Origin: Thermomucor indicae-seudaticae
Taxonomy: Eukaryota > Mucoromycota > Mucoromycetes > Mucorales > Lichtheimiaceae
NCBI GenBank assembly: GCA_000787465.1
Contig: JSYX01000052.1
Coordinates: 31,110 to 95,109, forward strand
Direction: 5' to 3'
DNA: 64,000 nt
A program made the translations under genes and the position numbers. Positions 33,358 through 45,888 of this stretch are shown one piece after another (within the stretch, counting starts at the first letter, position 1; each line of letters starts with the position of its first letter). A model generated the notes under the pieces. That model saw only the letters and a program-made list of their open reading frames with translations, ran no database searches and had not been told where the DNA came from.

Positions 33358-34411
33358 TGTAGTCGGGAGTAGGTAGCAAGCAAGCACAATACAAGGATCG
33401 CACTGGTGAGACTAAATGAAAATTTTTGAGTTTTCTGAGGAAATTTCGAGGCGATCGCACCAACGGATACGTATTGTACCTGAAAACATCGGGTTACGCG
33501 AAGACGATGAGAGTTATTTTTGCTAGACCATCGATGAATTTTGGCTATGATGGCCTTTCGCATTCGTCTTGTGAAGACTATCACAATAAGGTCACGCTTC
33601 GCGACTGGCGTTCGCGTCACGTTGCCATAGATTATCACAGTTTCCAGGGTATATATATCGAGTTGTCATCATATTTGCCATCCACTGCAATAACGGGACG
33701 CGTCATTGGGATAGACGTTTCTTTGTTATATCTCCCATATTTGGAAGGTGCTTGCCCTGAAATTTTCGCCATCTCAATCTCTCAACGCTTCTTTGACTTG
33801 AAATAGTCACAATATACACTCCTGAGGTTTTATCTGCAACAGAAGCTCAGGCTTTTTGTCTACGACCCTACGGTCGATGGAGTAAAGGGAAATCAGCCTA
33901 GCAAAGCTGCAAATCATTGATCTCCCGCTAAGCAGTGCCACAGTTCGGCTCGCTAAGAGCCTTCTGTTTGTTTCCATCACTAACAACAGAACCAGGACAT
34001 AGCTCGGTCCTGTTCTGATTTGGCTTTTTGGATCCTGATCCTGCTGATGGCATCTAAATATCATTCAGTATAAAAGGGCACTTCCTTTGAATATTAAAAA
34101 CTACGGTTAAATGTCTTTTTGTACTATATTTCTTGGTCAAAGAAAGTTGGTTTGTCATTCAATTTGCTCCACCATCTCAAGTTTATTCACGTATCGAAGG
34201 TAACAAACCTGTGATGACAGATAAAGTTTAATTTGAGACGATTGTAGGGAGCTAGTCAGACAACGCGTCGGAGCAGACCACTCGGAAGTGAATAAACGGC
34301 TCCGATTGGCTGAGCTGACAAATGTCTGCCGTTTAATTCCCACAATGCCGATTGTATATAAGACAAGGGCCAAGAGTATTTTCCGTTTCCCTTTTCGTTC
34401 GCGTTTAAACC
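33358..34411. other. Divergent promoter region between Rad60-like and aminotransferase genes
   Basis: About 1.05 kb. A 126-codon ORF on each strand overlaps here (33426-33806 plus, 33258-33638 minus); neither shows a domain. A TATA-like box is found near the 3' end (listed separately). Confidence 0.5.
34355..34362 (+). promoter_or_regulatory. TATA-like box of the aminotransferase gene
   Basis: TATATAAG lies 50 bp before the ATG at 34412. The strong match and spacing suit a core promoter. Confidence 0.55.
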
Positions 34412-35994
34412 ATGTCAGTCCCGGCTAAACTCGCTCAATTCGGAAAAAAGCACATCGCGAGAGGTATTGGTCGCAGCACGGAACTCGTGATCGAAAAGGC
34501 CAAGGGTGCGTATGTATGGACGATCGACGGCAAAAAGTACCTCGACCTTACGACGGGTAAGCAGCTTCTTCTCCTCCTTCGTGTGCGGTAGTGTATTCTA
34601 ACCACAGAATTTAGGCATTGGCGTCACATCGACTGGTAAAGATCGAAAGACAAGAGTCAGTACCCTCCAAGTTTCCAATTTCTAAAGTTTATTCCTCGAT
34701 CCATTAGGCCATTGCCACCCAACGGTGGTCAAGGCAGTCCAAGAGCAAGCCGAGAAACTATCGCATGGCCAAGTCAATATCTTCTTTCACAAACCCATGC
34801 TGGACCTGATTGAGAAGTTGAAGCCCAGAATGCCATCGCCAGAACTGGACACGTTCTTCTTTTGGAACTCGGGTTCAGAAGCCGTGGAGGCTGCCGTCAA
34901 GCTGGCTCGTCATGCGACCAAGCGTCAAAATATCATCGTCTTTCAGGGATCTTATCACGGACGCACGTTTGGCACGATGGCATTGACGACGTCCAAGACA
35001 ACTTATAGTGCCGGGTTTGCACCTTTGATGCCTGGTGTCCATGTTGCGCCGTTCCCATATTACCAGCAATGGGCTGCGCATCGTGCAGACCCTAGCAAGT
35101 TTACGCCAGAATGGTGCGCAGAGGAATCGTTGCATCAGCTCGAGTTGTTGCTCAAGCAGCGCTCTGCTCCACAGGATACAGCTGCCATGTTGATTGAACC
35201 AGTTCAAGGTGAAGGCGGTTATGTTCCACCTCCTGCCAGTAAGTTTGTCTCTTTTGCTTTTTTAATTGCATATCGCGTATCTTATCTGACAGCTTTGTAA
35301 AAAAAGGTTTCTTGCAGGGCCTCCGCAAGATTTGCGATAAGCATGGCATCTTGTTGATCGCTGACGAAGTCCAGTCTGGCTTTGGTCGCACCGGAAAAAT
35401 GTTTGCTGTGGAACACTTTGGTGTGACACCCGACATCTTGGTCATGGCTAAGGGTATTGCATCTGGCTATCCGCTTTCAGGTATCGTGTCTCGCAAGGAA
35501 CTCATGGATCGCCAGACTCCTGGATCCATGGGTGGTACGTATGCCGGTAATGCTATTGCATGTGCTGCTGCCAGTGCAACCTTGGACGTTTTTGACCAAG
35601 AAAAGCTGTTGGAGAACTGTAATGCGCGGTAACTTCACAGAAGAGCAACGTAAATTCTGTCTGTTATCATACTCATGGAAAAGGTGCAAACAGATCAGAA
35701 CAATTCTTTTCCGCCTTCCGATCCAAGTTACCGGGTCTGTTGCCTGATGGAATCAAAGTCGACATCCGTGGTCTGGGTCTCATGATTGGTATCGAATTCA
35801 TCGGTGCGCCGGCAGGATTCGCTTCATCCGTCACTGCCGAAGCCTTGAAACAGGATACTCTTATCTTGACGACATCCATTTACGAGACCTTGCGACTTAT
35901 TCCACCACTCAACATTACAAAGGAGGAAACTGATTTGGCCATTGAACGCGTCCTTAGCAGTGTTGCTGCTGCCGCCAAAAACATCAAAGCCTAA
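34412..35994 (+). CDS. Class III PLP-dependent aminotransferase (4-aminobutyrate aminotransferase-like)
   Basis: Five exons: 34412-34556, 34615-34635, 34708-35238, 35307-35628 and 35694-35994, 1320 nt, 439 residues. The second exon is only 21 nt and is needed to read LTTGIGVTSTGHCHPTVVKA. Landmarks follow in order: FFWNSGSEAVEAAVKLAR, YHGRTFGTMALT, MLIEPVQGEGGYVPPP, LLIADEVQSGFGRTG and the PLP-lysine motif LVMAKGIASGYPLSG. The C-terminal domain has IRGLGLMIGIEF and LRLIPPLNITKEE. Class III enzymes of this sort move an amino group from an omega-amine to an oxo-acid. A GABA or related substrate is likely but cannot be fixed from sequence alone. No obvious mitochondrial presequence beyond a weakly basic start. 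Confidence 0.93.
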
Positions 35995-36204
35995 TTGTTT
36001 CTCTACTATTCAGCACACCATTCTTTCCTTCTCTCATGCTTTGTAATTGATTAGATCTTTTTAGTTGTACTTGTGACATTTTTGCAAACACATAACTCAC
36101 TTCAAGAGAACGCAGATACATACATTGGAATTAACGGACTAGAAGTGTATTTCGCTCTGCGACTGATGTTGTTAGGCGTATAAAAAACAAGTGGTAAAAA
36201 TTGA

Positions 36205-37840
36205 CTATAACAGTAAGTTATTCTGCTTGGATGACATCCATTTCGCGAACATCTCATCTTCCCACTCTTCCTTTCGAACCGGTCGGCTAAGGTATGCTTC
36301 AGCCCTTATACGGTCCGGTACATCATCCCATTTCATACTTTGCCAATCTCGCTCCCAAGTATTCACTGATGATCTGTGTGGCAAGATATCAGATTGCAAC
36401 ATGTCCCGATGACTCAACAGCGAAAATTGACGTACTCATCGTGTAACCATAATCCTGTCCGTTTCTGCAATTCTAATGGCGGATACTGAGCTTCCAGTTT
36501 CACGGCCATATCTACGATACGATCGACATCGATATCTTGGGGTATATGAGTAATTAATGAATGCAAAATTTCGGGGTCTGCACGGAAAATATCGTTACGA
36601 CGGAGCAGCGTGATCTGCGAAGACCAAGTTTTATCATCTTGCTAGCTGAAAATTAGTTTCTAATATGCTGTTGACTTACTGCAGTAGCTGCATATACAGG
36701 CATAAAGGGTGAACTGGCGATGAAAAAGTCAAATAACCGAGCTACCTTGTGAAAATCCACAAAATCGTGGCTAAACCAGGTCAGTATCCAGCTCAAAGCA
36801 TAATAAGGCATAATATTGTATCTACAAATCGGTCAGCGTTAGTTTATATGTCCATCGTCGCTGTATAAAGGAGGTACCTCTCCAGATGCGCCGCCAATGC
36901 TGGATCTTCGTATTGGATAATAGTCGTCATGAGCTGTAGCTGCTTGGATATTGGGTCAAACGAATCTAACATCGCGTCCGTGCAATTTGTTGTCAAGGAA
37001 TGATGACCTGATTACTTTGCCAGGCTACGAGCGCAGGCAACAAAATGAACATAAAAGGATATCTCAAGAAGAACAGAGCCACATTTTCGGCTGCAGGTAT
37101 TGCATTCTTTTTCCCGAGAACAAGCAAAAAACCACTGCAAATGTCATGAAACCCCTTTGATGCATCTGAGTGAACAGAATGCGTCTGATATGATTTGCAG
37201 TGCATAGTAATACCTGATAATACTTGAGACCCGGATTGCGCCAGAGTATTTCAACAATCATGCTGTGTAATTCTTTTTGTTTATGCGCTTTGTCTTTCGG
37301 AGAAAGATCTCAAGATCCCCAAGTAAGCGGCATTACCGTTGAAGATGCGCTTCTTCCAATGTGTTACCTGGCGGATAATAATAAAGCGAGCGTTCTACGT
37401 CTTTAGCAATCTGCGTGGGATCTGCCAGATCCTTCTCTGCTCTGGAACGTTTAATAATGGCGGCAGTTTTGTATAGTCGACAACGTTTTTACCTACCGCT
37501 CCCCTTTTCATCCACATAACATCCATGATGCGTGTGTAACAATGCAGGCCTTGATTCAATAAATGTAAGAGGTAAAGTTTATCATCTTATTTTGCGAGGA
37601 TATAAACTTACCAGGCGCGCATGCGTAAACTGTCGAGCATGAAGCCCCCTGGGGCTCGTGCCAGTTGACGTAAAGTTTGAAGGTCCTGGTTCGCTAATGC
37701 TTTTTCCACTCTGAGCAAATGTCGAATATGGCGGAACCATTCGGCTAATGGCGCGATTGCAAGTTAGCCGCTCATCTATACCAGATCAGATGGGAAAGAG
37801 GGGAAAGATTCCACTTGCCGACAAATGAATGAATGCCCAT
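36205..37840 (-). CDS. TBC-domain Rab GTPase-activating protein (TBC1D20/Gyp8-like)
   Basis: Minus-strand exons read in order: EWFRHIRHLLRVEKALANQD (about 37740), the PALLHTHHGCYVDEKG block (about 37540), DPTQIAKDVERSLYYYPPG (about 37400), NPGLKYYQGFHDICSGFLLV (about 37230-37110), QLMTTIIQYEDPALAAHLER (about 36910), SHDFVDFHKVARLFDFFIAS (about 36750) and DIFRADPEILHSLITHIPQD (about 36590). The stop is at 36205-36207. YYQGFHD is the TBC Gln-finger motif; a catalytic Arg should lie in the IAKDVERSL block (TBC consensus I..D..R). The overall pattern suits TBC1D20/Gyp8, an ER or Golgi Rab1/Ypt1 GAP. The first exon is uncertain: ATG 37840 followed by a GC donor (GCAAGT) would give MGIHSFVAEWF. Confidence 0.82.
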
Positions 37841-38887
37841 GTTGCTTCTACAATGATTGAGCATGCATGCATAAAAAGGCAAGAATCCGGCGTAGAATCA
37901 GAAGGAATCTTCTGGTTCTAATCAGTGCAGTCGTCCGTCAATTGTTGTCAGAAAAGGAACTATATAGACAATCTGTTGACAGTAGAATGTCTAGGAATGT
38001 TACGGAGATCAAGCTTAAAAGGCTCTGTTTCCCCTTTATGGGAAGAAAACGAGGATAACCTTCGAGTCACGCGATAACATGGCTTTACATAAGTGGCGAG
38101 AACCACGGTATTAAATTGTATTTTCCTTTCAGGCGACAGAGCGACTTCGTTAATTAAATAACGCAGCAAGTGCTTACGTGGCATTGTCGCAAAAATAAAG
38201 AAGGATTGTTGTCCTCTTTTCCGTGATTAGCTATCGATACGTTTCTGCAGGATAATATCAATAAACTTTGCGGCGCGCGCGCCATTCTGTAAGGGATTGC
38301 ACATGATATGTGGTCCGCTTCGGCGGCCCATAGTTGCGGCACCGGTTTCATAATCTCGAGAAAATTCCTGCTTTATATATGGTTGGGAGGAGGAATGCCG
38401 AGATCGCCGATGATGACGAATACGGTCAAGTGATGGCCATGCCGCATAACAAAGAAAGAAAAAAAGTTTCAGCTTTGTACCATTGCCAAGGAAGGCCAAG
38501 AAACGCAAGATACGTTTGCGTGTCAGTGGCCAGATTCGCCACGTTTGTCCCTAAATCAAGCAAACCGTTTTAGTCCCTTTTTGCAAATCAGGGAGTCTTT
38601 GCTTTGATCATGTAATGCATGGCCGTTGATTGGGTCGCCAGGCATGTTTCGCGGCAAATTCAATGCGCCGCCTTTGTGACACAAACATCGTTGCCATGGC
38701 AACCGCGTCGATTCGGAGACGCACCTGCCATGGTTGACAGCTAAATTGACGTTCCGACTGACTCACGAACCGGGGAGAAGGGGAACTCATTGTTCTCAGG
38801 GTAGACGGATATATAAACGATGGTCCTTTCCCCGTGCCCTAATTTCTTCGGCCTTGCTTCTCTTCTTTTCCTCTTATCTCTGTTCTT
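37841..38887. other. Divergent promoter region between TBC and C2H2 genes
   Basis: About 1.05 kb with no supported gene. It contains GCGCGCGCGCC at about 38272-38282. A TATA-like box sits before the C2H2 gene (listed separately). Confidence 0.5.
38810..38817 (+). promoter_or_regulatory. TATA-like box of the C2H2 factor gene
   Basis: TATATAAA starts 78 bp before the predicted ATG at 38888 and is followed by a pyrimidine-rich stretch (cttctcttcttttcctctt). Confidence 0.5.
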
Positions 38888-39804
38888 ATGGATCAGCCAC
38901 AGACCTCTGGAGACTTTCTGACAGACGTGAAAATTTTTGCTGAGACATATCTTTGCTGGTCAAGCTCCCAAGAAATTGACGGTAACGTGGTCTTTCACAT
39001 GCTCTTGGCCAATGTGCTCACAAATTCATGGTCGTAGATCCAACAACGACGTGCACTGAAACAACACCTGATTATGCAATCTATCAGGATATGACGAGGT
39101 CTCCCGTCACGGAGACGCCTCTTTTAGAGCCGCACGATACCTCCTTTTCACCAAACATGCTCAACAGTCCTCACCCATCTATCTGCTCTCTCGCTTCGCC
39201 ATGTCTATTGCCCGATACACCCGCGACTCTTGATAAAATCAGCCAGATCTTGGCGGATGCCATGACCATGCCCAGCGCCGCCTGTTCCTTATTATCACCC
39301 ACACTTTTTGAGCCTGTTGCAGAATTTGACGGCAATCCATCGAGACTCAGAATACAGGATGCACCGGTTTGTGAGAGGCCATCACCGCGAAACCAGGAAC
39401 TACCAAATCAACAGGAGCAGCTATTTCCGCCATTGCCAAGCCCCAGCAAGAACACAAGAGGAAACAAACGACAGCTTACAGCAAGCAAGCCCACCAAGCG
39501 ACGACGGCCCTCTTCGACTCTGCAAGAACCTCGCCGATTCGCATGCCCTATCTGTAAGCTCAAGTTTAGCCGGCGATATAATCTGCGGACACACGAACGG
39601 ACGCACGACAAAAACCGGAAGAAGGAGTTCGCCTGCCACATTTGCGGCAGGGATTTTGACCGCAAACATGATCGAGATCGCCACGTCTCCACTGTTCATC
39701 GAGGCGAACGCTTGCATACTTGCCACCTGTGCGACGGCGTCTCCTTTAGTCGCAAAGATGCTCTCATGAAACATTCCATGATGTGCCACCCTGAACTCCG
39801 GTAA
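38888..39804 (+). CDS. C2H2 zinc-finger transcription factor, three fingers at the C-terminus
   Basis: Two exons. The first runs from ATG 38888 (MDQPQTSGDFLTDVKIF) to a GTAACG donor near 38981. The second starts after the acceptor near 39034 and reads DPTTTCTETTPDYAIYQD. The middle is a low-complexity Ser/Pro/Thr region, which could be an activation domain, and ends in a basic stretch (KPTKRRRPSS) resembling a nuclear signal. Three fingers follow: FACPICKLKFSRRYNLRTHE, FACHICGRDFDRKHDRDRHV and HTCHLCDGVSFSRKDALMKH. The target is unknown. The open frame upstream of 39028 is closed, so the short first exon is chosen on splice phase and the nearby TATA-like box. Confidence 0.82.
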
Positions 39805-40122
39805 ATTTTCATTCCTCCCTATTCGATCTTCTTTTGTTATCATGCCTTCATATAGCTGTATATCCTCTTCATTTAACCTGTCCTCACCATGTACATTATG
39901 TTTTCACCCTTGCCCATGTTCTCGTTCAATATGGACGTACTGCTGTTCGCTTGCCGTTTATGTGACCTGTTCCCCTCTCCAATTTCTCTGCAAAGAGCGC
40001 CAACGAAATAACAACATGCGCCATAAAGTCAACATATGTTTATACAAGCATAGCTTTTCTTCGAGCATTAAGACTCTGGAAAACATTTTTCATTGCGAAT
40101 TAGCATGCGCTTTCGATGTGTT
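39805..40122. other. Convergent 3' intergenic region
   Basis: 318 bp between the C2H2 gene stop and the p47 stop. Holds the two 3' UTRs. Nothing else seen. Confidence 0.5.
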
Positions 40123-41794
40123 CTAGGTATATCTTTGAACAACTACGGCGTTTAATAGTCCCGCTTCCTTCAGCGTCTGGTTTTCGTTCGTCAGCTCTTT
40201 AACAGGGAACGTGGTTTGCAAGGTGTAAGACCGACTGGCCGGACGTGAACTTAAAACATATATTCGCTTAGTATGCACCATTACTTTGCTCGATCCGTTC
40301 AACTTACGCATCAATATATCGTCGAACATCGCCGACGGTGTGAGTGTGGTTGAACTTGGCAACCAGCCTAGATTTCATTGTTAACGTACAACAATCCCTG
40401 CACTGAAAACTAGAGGCTTTACCTAGAGCCATCTCCAAAGCGTATCTGTAGAGAAGTTGTTGGTTGACTCTCATCTATTTGGACTTGAGGCGGTGTGGTA
40501 GTGGCGGACGAGCTTGAGGAAGCCGGGAAAGCACCTGGTGCTTGTGTTTCTGATGTAGCTGGCACATAGGCTGCCGGGCTACCTAATCGGTGACCTGTGC
40601 CTTCAAACGGCTTAGGTGGAGCCTTTGGAGGCGGGACGTAGTTTTCATCTTGTCGGCGAACGACTCGGACATCAACGGGCTGCCCATGGCGGACATTTAG
40701 CAGTGCCAGTGGTGCCCGCCTATTTAGAGAACAGTCAGAATTGAATGCCTCCTTCCTGCCAAGAAGATATCCCGAAGACATACCCACTGTTGATGGCATT
40801 TAGCATCGTCTGATTAGCAGGGTCGTCATATCTGTAGAGCGGTCCGTCATCCACACTGAACCCGTCGCGCCAAAATGTCAAATAGCGAGTAACCTGAAGA
40901 GTCCACTGTGGTCAGTATCCACGCGCATGCGACACAAAATACTTTTTCTTATTACGGGTTCCAGTTCATCTTCTGTATCCGATGTTGGCTCTGGCTGAAT
41001 GACTTGCGACGGCTCCTCTTCACTTCCCAGTTTATAACCAGATCCCTTGAAGTAAGCAGGCTTGCGCTTCGCGCTTTGTCCATCGTCTTCTGGCACTTGT
41101 CCGCCTCTGCAAAAGACGAACAGCTTTGTCAAACTAACAGCCGAACCGCAAAAATGAATCAATCTTACTCGGCAGCCTTTTTCAGGATTTGATTTATAAT
41201 ATCATTATGCTTGCCGGGACCTTGAACAACCATACCGCTGTATAACCCATTCATTAGCGAACGAACAGTTTTCCGATCACCACACCACACTTACGATTTT
41301 TCTCCACCAGCAAAGAAGTTTTGGTGTTGATCGCTATCTGAATCTTCGTCGTTGCCGCCAGACGCAAGATCGCTCAGTGTTCGAAACTTGGAGCTATAAT
41401 GCATCCATAAGGTCTTTCGTGGCTGTAACACCATCGAAAAGATCCGCTTTGTTTTTACCTGCTGCTCTTTGAGGTGGACGAGGTTGGTTTTCTTGAAGTC
41501 GAAGAGGATGGAGATGAGGCAGACACGGGGATAGCGGAAGAACCACTGGCTGTTGCTGGTGCACCACCCAAGGTATTATCAGCTTCACCACCTTCACTGA
41601 ATTCGTAATATTGATTAACAGCCACCTATGCAATCGTGCCGGAAGATTTAGAACACCCAAACTTCGCGCAAGACGGCTATTGACTTCTTTACCTTTAGCT
41701 CCCAGCCAGCCATTTCCAAAAAGAATTTGGCTTGATCGGCTGAAGCTCCAGTAGTGTCGATGAATTGTTGAATAAGTTCGTCGCGATTCGCCAT
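40123..41794 (-). CDS. p47/Shp1/UBX1-type Cdc48 cofactor (UBA, SEP and UBX domains)
   Basis: Starts at ATG 41792-41794 ([20 protein letters not shown]), the UBA domain of p47 family proteins. The Ser-rich linker contains [20 protein letters not shown], a p47 signature. The SEP domain is [20 protein letters not shown] through [17 protein letters not shown] (about 40880-40650). The UBX domain starts [12 protein letters not shown] and has TTFPVKEL, including the FP motif that inserts into the Cdc48/p97 N-domain, then ends [10 protein letters not shown]. The protein adapts the Cdc48 AAA+ ATPase to membrane fusion, phosphatase PP1 maturation and degradation tasks. At least seven exons are implied. 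Confidence 0.94.
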
Positions 41795-42176
41795 GCAGAA
41801 ACTAGTAAAACGCAGGAAACGTCTTACGTGTTGCAGTGCGCCGTTTTCGGAAAGTTCTTTCAGACGCCGCTTTTTCTTGCATTGAACTCCCATGAAATAC
41901 GGATATCACGCGAAACGCTTAATGTTACATCGCCGTTAAGCTATTTAAAATTGGCCATCCTCCGATAAGATATAATCTTGGCTAAGTTACGGCTTTTCCT
42001 GAGGACGGGGAGGGGGGCAACTTAGAACAGGGAACAATGTAAACTTATTGGAGGGCAGACTGTAATCGAAGAATGTCTTGGCACGTTCGACAATGGCAGC
42101 ATCGTAATTATCGCATTTTATGCTTTTTGGCATTCGCACGGACTTGTCTTTATGCATTATATATGTACTATGACAA
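41795..42176. other. Intergenic region between NMT 3' end and p47 promoter
   Basis: About 380 bp. It contains a G-rich stretch (gaggacggggaggggggc) near 42000. No gene recognised. Confidence 0.5.
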
Positions 42177-44118
42177 TTAAAGCATCACCAATCCGACCTT
42201 ATGTCTCGCGACATCCGGACATCTCCAGTTATATAGATAGTAGTTCAAGAGACCATCGCCCGGACCGAATTTTAGATCATCAACGTATAATGCATTGTCC
42301 ATGAGATCCAGGGCATTAAACACGTCAAAGTTTTCCTGGTTTGAAAGGCGTTGCGCATGAGACCCGGGAGAAACAGCAAATCATCGTCGATGGTTCACTT
42401 TTTTTACCTTCTTTGCCAAAACCAGTGCATCTTTCACCAGCTCATTCAGTCTCTTTTTCAAGAAACTGGACTCTTCTTTTTGATTGCCTTTGATTTCAGG
42501 GGGTATGTCGACAGCATAGTAAAACATGTAAGCGGCGTTCAATGTCGAATGCTTTGGATTGCCAATCACTGAGCTTGGCAATGAGTAAAATGAAAACATG
42601 TCTGTAATTCGATGCGTTTCTGGGTTCTAGAGAACAATTATATTAGAAAACTGTTTCTTTGTGCGTATTGTGTCCCTAAACATGTATATATATACTTGCC
42701 TCTATTACGTAACTCCACACAACCTCTTCATGAGGCAGAATCCAATGTTTAATTTCTTCCTCAGTCTGGAACACGGGAGCAATGTCGAATCGCTTCAAAA
42801 AGATGTTTAGCAACTCTTTGACTTGTGGCACATCTTCCACAACCATGGGTCTTAGACCCGGGACACTCGTCTGTTCGGGAACTTTGTAGTGCTTGATCAT
42901 ACGAGCCAAGGTCCATTTTGGTGGAATACGAGAAAAGTTACATTCAACGAGTTTCTTTGGGTTAAGAGAACGGTGATAATACCTTTCCTAATGTCAGTAA
43001 CTACCCGAAACTAATGAGTTAAGTGCCACCGTTTTCTTACCGGCATGTTGCGATAGGCTTTGGTAAGACGACACCGGCCGTGTAGACAGCCTGAAAGATG
43101 CCTTCCAAGTGACTACGTCGGGTGATTTCACGGATCAAGACGGGTGCAAGACGCTTTGACCGCAGTTTCTTGTGAACGCACAGAAAGTTGATTTCAGTCA
43201 GAGATTGAGTCCTGCATGATCAACTTTTAGTGGAGACATGATTAAAAATGTCATGACTAAGATAGATAGGCTTACACGTCATATGTACGCATATCTGTTG
43301 GGATGCCACTGATAAAGGCAACTAGCTTCTTGTTGGCAGCAACCCGGACGCCAACATGCCAAGACTTTTTCCAGTTTGGTGGTTGAAGCGCCCTAGACGG
43401 ATAAAAGTCAATGTCTGTTTTATCTGTGCTTCTCTCGCCCTTTTAACATTTACCATTTCAGAAAACGTGCCGAATAGTCAAACCTAAACTGCGCATCGTC
43501 GTCTTCCACATAGTTGAGGGTCAGCAGAGTGTACAATTCTTTGACCTGAACAAAAACCGTGTCTAGTCATGTGATACTGCAAAAGCATTGATGTGAACAT
43601 GGAAGAGGGTTACTTACCTCGTCTTCGTTCGTCATGTCAATCTCGCACCATTCAAACTCTTTTGGCAATGGAGGGGGTTCTTTCGCTACCTGGTCTACAG
43701 GCACCGACGGTTCGATTGGACCAATATCCGAAATCTGTTCGCCTAAGAGTACAATCAGTTCAAGCGACGGGATTCCCTCAAGATCCGCTTCTCTTTTTCT
43801 CTTCGCGTTACCATGTTTAGGAACGGGTTGTGTATTCCAAAACTTGTGTTTGGCCATGGATTTAGATCCACCACTGCCTGATTTTAACATGCCGTTTTCC
43901 TCCATGAGGGCCAAGTTTTTCATCATGGTTTCCAGCTGTACACGAAGGTCGGCGCTCATCTTGGCAGAGGAAGACGATGTCGTTTTGCCCTGCAGCATCT
44001 CATTGACTTGCTTCTTTTGAGAATTTAAAGCCATCTTGTCAACCTGTTTTGCGAGTTTCTCCAGGCTTTCTTGTGATAGCTCATCGTTCTTGGATTTCTT
44101 GTCGTCCTTGTTGGCCAT
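42177..44118 (-). CDS. NMT1: Glycylpeptide N-tetradecanoyltransferase (N-myristoyltransferase)
   Basis: Start ATG 44116-44118 ([20 protein letters not shown]), stop TAA 42177-42179. The N-terminus is polar with coiled character. The catalytic core begins [16 protein letters not shown], once a 69-nt in-frame intron (43743-43811) is removed. Further exons carry [53 protein letters not shown] and [20 protein letters not shown], the myristoyl-CoA site region. The C-terminal half has [20 protein letters not shown] and [17 protein letters not shown], ending GLVML, which supplies the C-terminal carboxylate used as base in this family. The enzyme transfers myristate to N-terminal glycine of target proteins in the cytosol. 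Confidence 0.95.
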
Positions 44119-45888
44119 TGTCTCAGCGTTCGATCCGTGATCCCCGTTTGGAGGGTGTCTGTTGCGCGCACGTTCCGTTCAATGGACACCTTAAAAAGTC
44201 CGACAATTGGTAACTGTTGAGAGGCTACCAATGGTGCTCTCGACCAATCGAAGCTCTAAAATAAAAGTACGGATTATACTTAATAACCAATGAAAAAGTT
44301 GCTGATTGTTTTGAAACATGTACTGTCTGCACCGGAGAACCTGCGAAACCAACGGGAAGTTATTCACTACAAGAGGTGCATACGTTCCCACTCTTCAGGC
44401 GTGGGAGGTTAGGTCGACCGCAGACCTTAGCGGCGAGTTGGGTGGTATTAGGCTCGTTTTGAGCTCCCGTAGACACGGAAGTTGGGAAAAAATCCCAGCG
44501 GAAACTTAGGGTAAGTGACAAGTTGAACCCATGCTCTGTTTCCCGTGGCTGACTACAGATATGGCCAGTCTCCCTAACTGTTTTCGGACATTGACTTTTT
44601 GCAGCTATGACAGACAGATTCTAAAGCAGAATAAGCCTTGGGAAGATAATGGAGCCTTTTGCTAGTTGCACTTTCAATTCCACTCTTCTACAAGGAGCTG
44701 CCTCTATTTTATGGCTCCCGGTGGAAGAAAGACTAGCAGTATTAAAAAGTCCTTCAGTGATGTTTCTATGCCCTGTGGAGCATCTATGCGTTCCTACTAA
44801 ATGCATTATTGTCGTCTTAACAAATGGAAAAATACCAAGGAATATGTACATATAGTATCTCCTAAGCAGTGTGCTTCCGTTTAGCAGATCTGAAAGAATT
44901 GCGAAGCAAACGACTCAAATGATCCCATCCGTAGCTGCCCTGATATCGTTACCTAGGCAATTCCCGTCGATGATAAGTAAGCGTATCGCACGTATTCCTT
45001 TAGATATGCAATCGACTGAGTAACCGATAAACCAAAGCCTATATACCACGGATAAAACTCTTAGGTAGCAACAGTTTTATCATATATGCGGCTAGCTTGT
45101 TCTGACTTGCTAAGCATGTGATACGAAAATAGACGGATTGAAATTAGGTCGCTCGCGTATTATAGGTAGCATCTTTCAAGTAATTGAAAAGATAATTCGA
45201 AAGTGCCAAGAACGGGTTCAGATAACCTCTCATTCCTGAATCATTGTCTAGACGTCATTGATGGCAAACGGAACTGCGAATCCATGAAGGACCTGGGTTT
45301 CCAGAAAAGAATTAGTTACAACGCCGTTGACGTGCTAAAAAGTTCATGTGATCATTAAAAGTGCCCAGCTTGCTTGTAGCAGGACTACTACGGAGAAGAA
45401 CAGCGCTTCTAGTTGGGTATCTGGCGCATGAAGGGATCAGTCATATCGCAACTCTCGTCAAACAATGCATTATCGTACCACTCTGTTATACGGGGATCAT
45501 GGGCATTAACCAATGACAGTGTCCTACCATGGCGCAAAAGACGGCGCGGTTCATTAAAGGTCCAGAAGGTCGGAGCTTCCGAGGATGAAAGTTTACCCGC
45601 ACATCCTCAGGGCAGAACAACATTCACTTACAGTCCACTCTATCGAGTACCCTCCCAGCTTCAGACCGTAACATGGTTACCGTGAATATATGAATTTTCC
45701 CGCGAACTCGGTTCGCTTAAAAGACGTATTTGGAGCAGACGAAAACGAGTTGTTCTATGCGGAAGATCTCGGTATCCGACCTCCGACCAAGGGCATCTTG
45801 TATTTTTTTGGGTCAAAACACAAAAACGTTCAGGAAGGTCTTCTTTCCTTGTTCGTTCTTTCCGACCTAATCTGCGATTGCTATCATT
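44119..45888. other. Divergent intergenic region between NMT and Rcf2 genes
   Basis: About 1.77 kb, the longest gap in the gene-rich part. Small ORFs (44649-44855; 45413-45685; 45690-45914) have no recognisable domains. A small stem (TCCCAC ... GTGGGA, about 44390-44407) is seen. I could not identify a tRNA or other RNA gene. Confidence 0.45.

Noticed and set aside
33258..33806. Two 126-codon ORFs on opposite strands upstream of the Rad60-like gene.
   Set aside because: No domain, and one overlaps the Rad60 N-terminal exon; likely chance.
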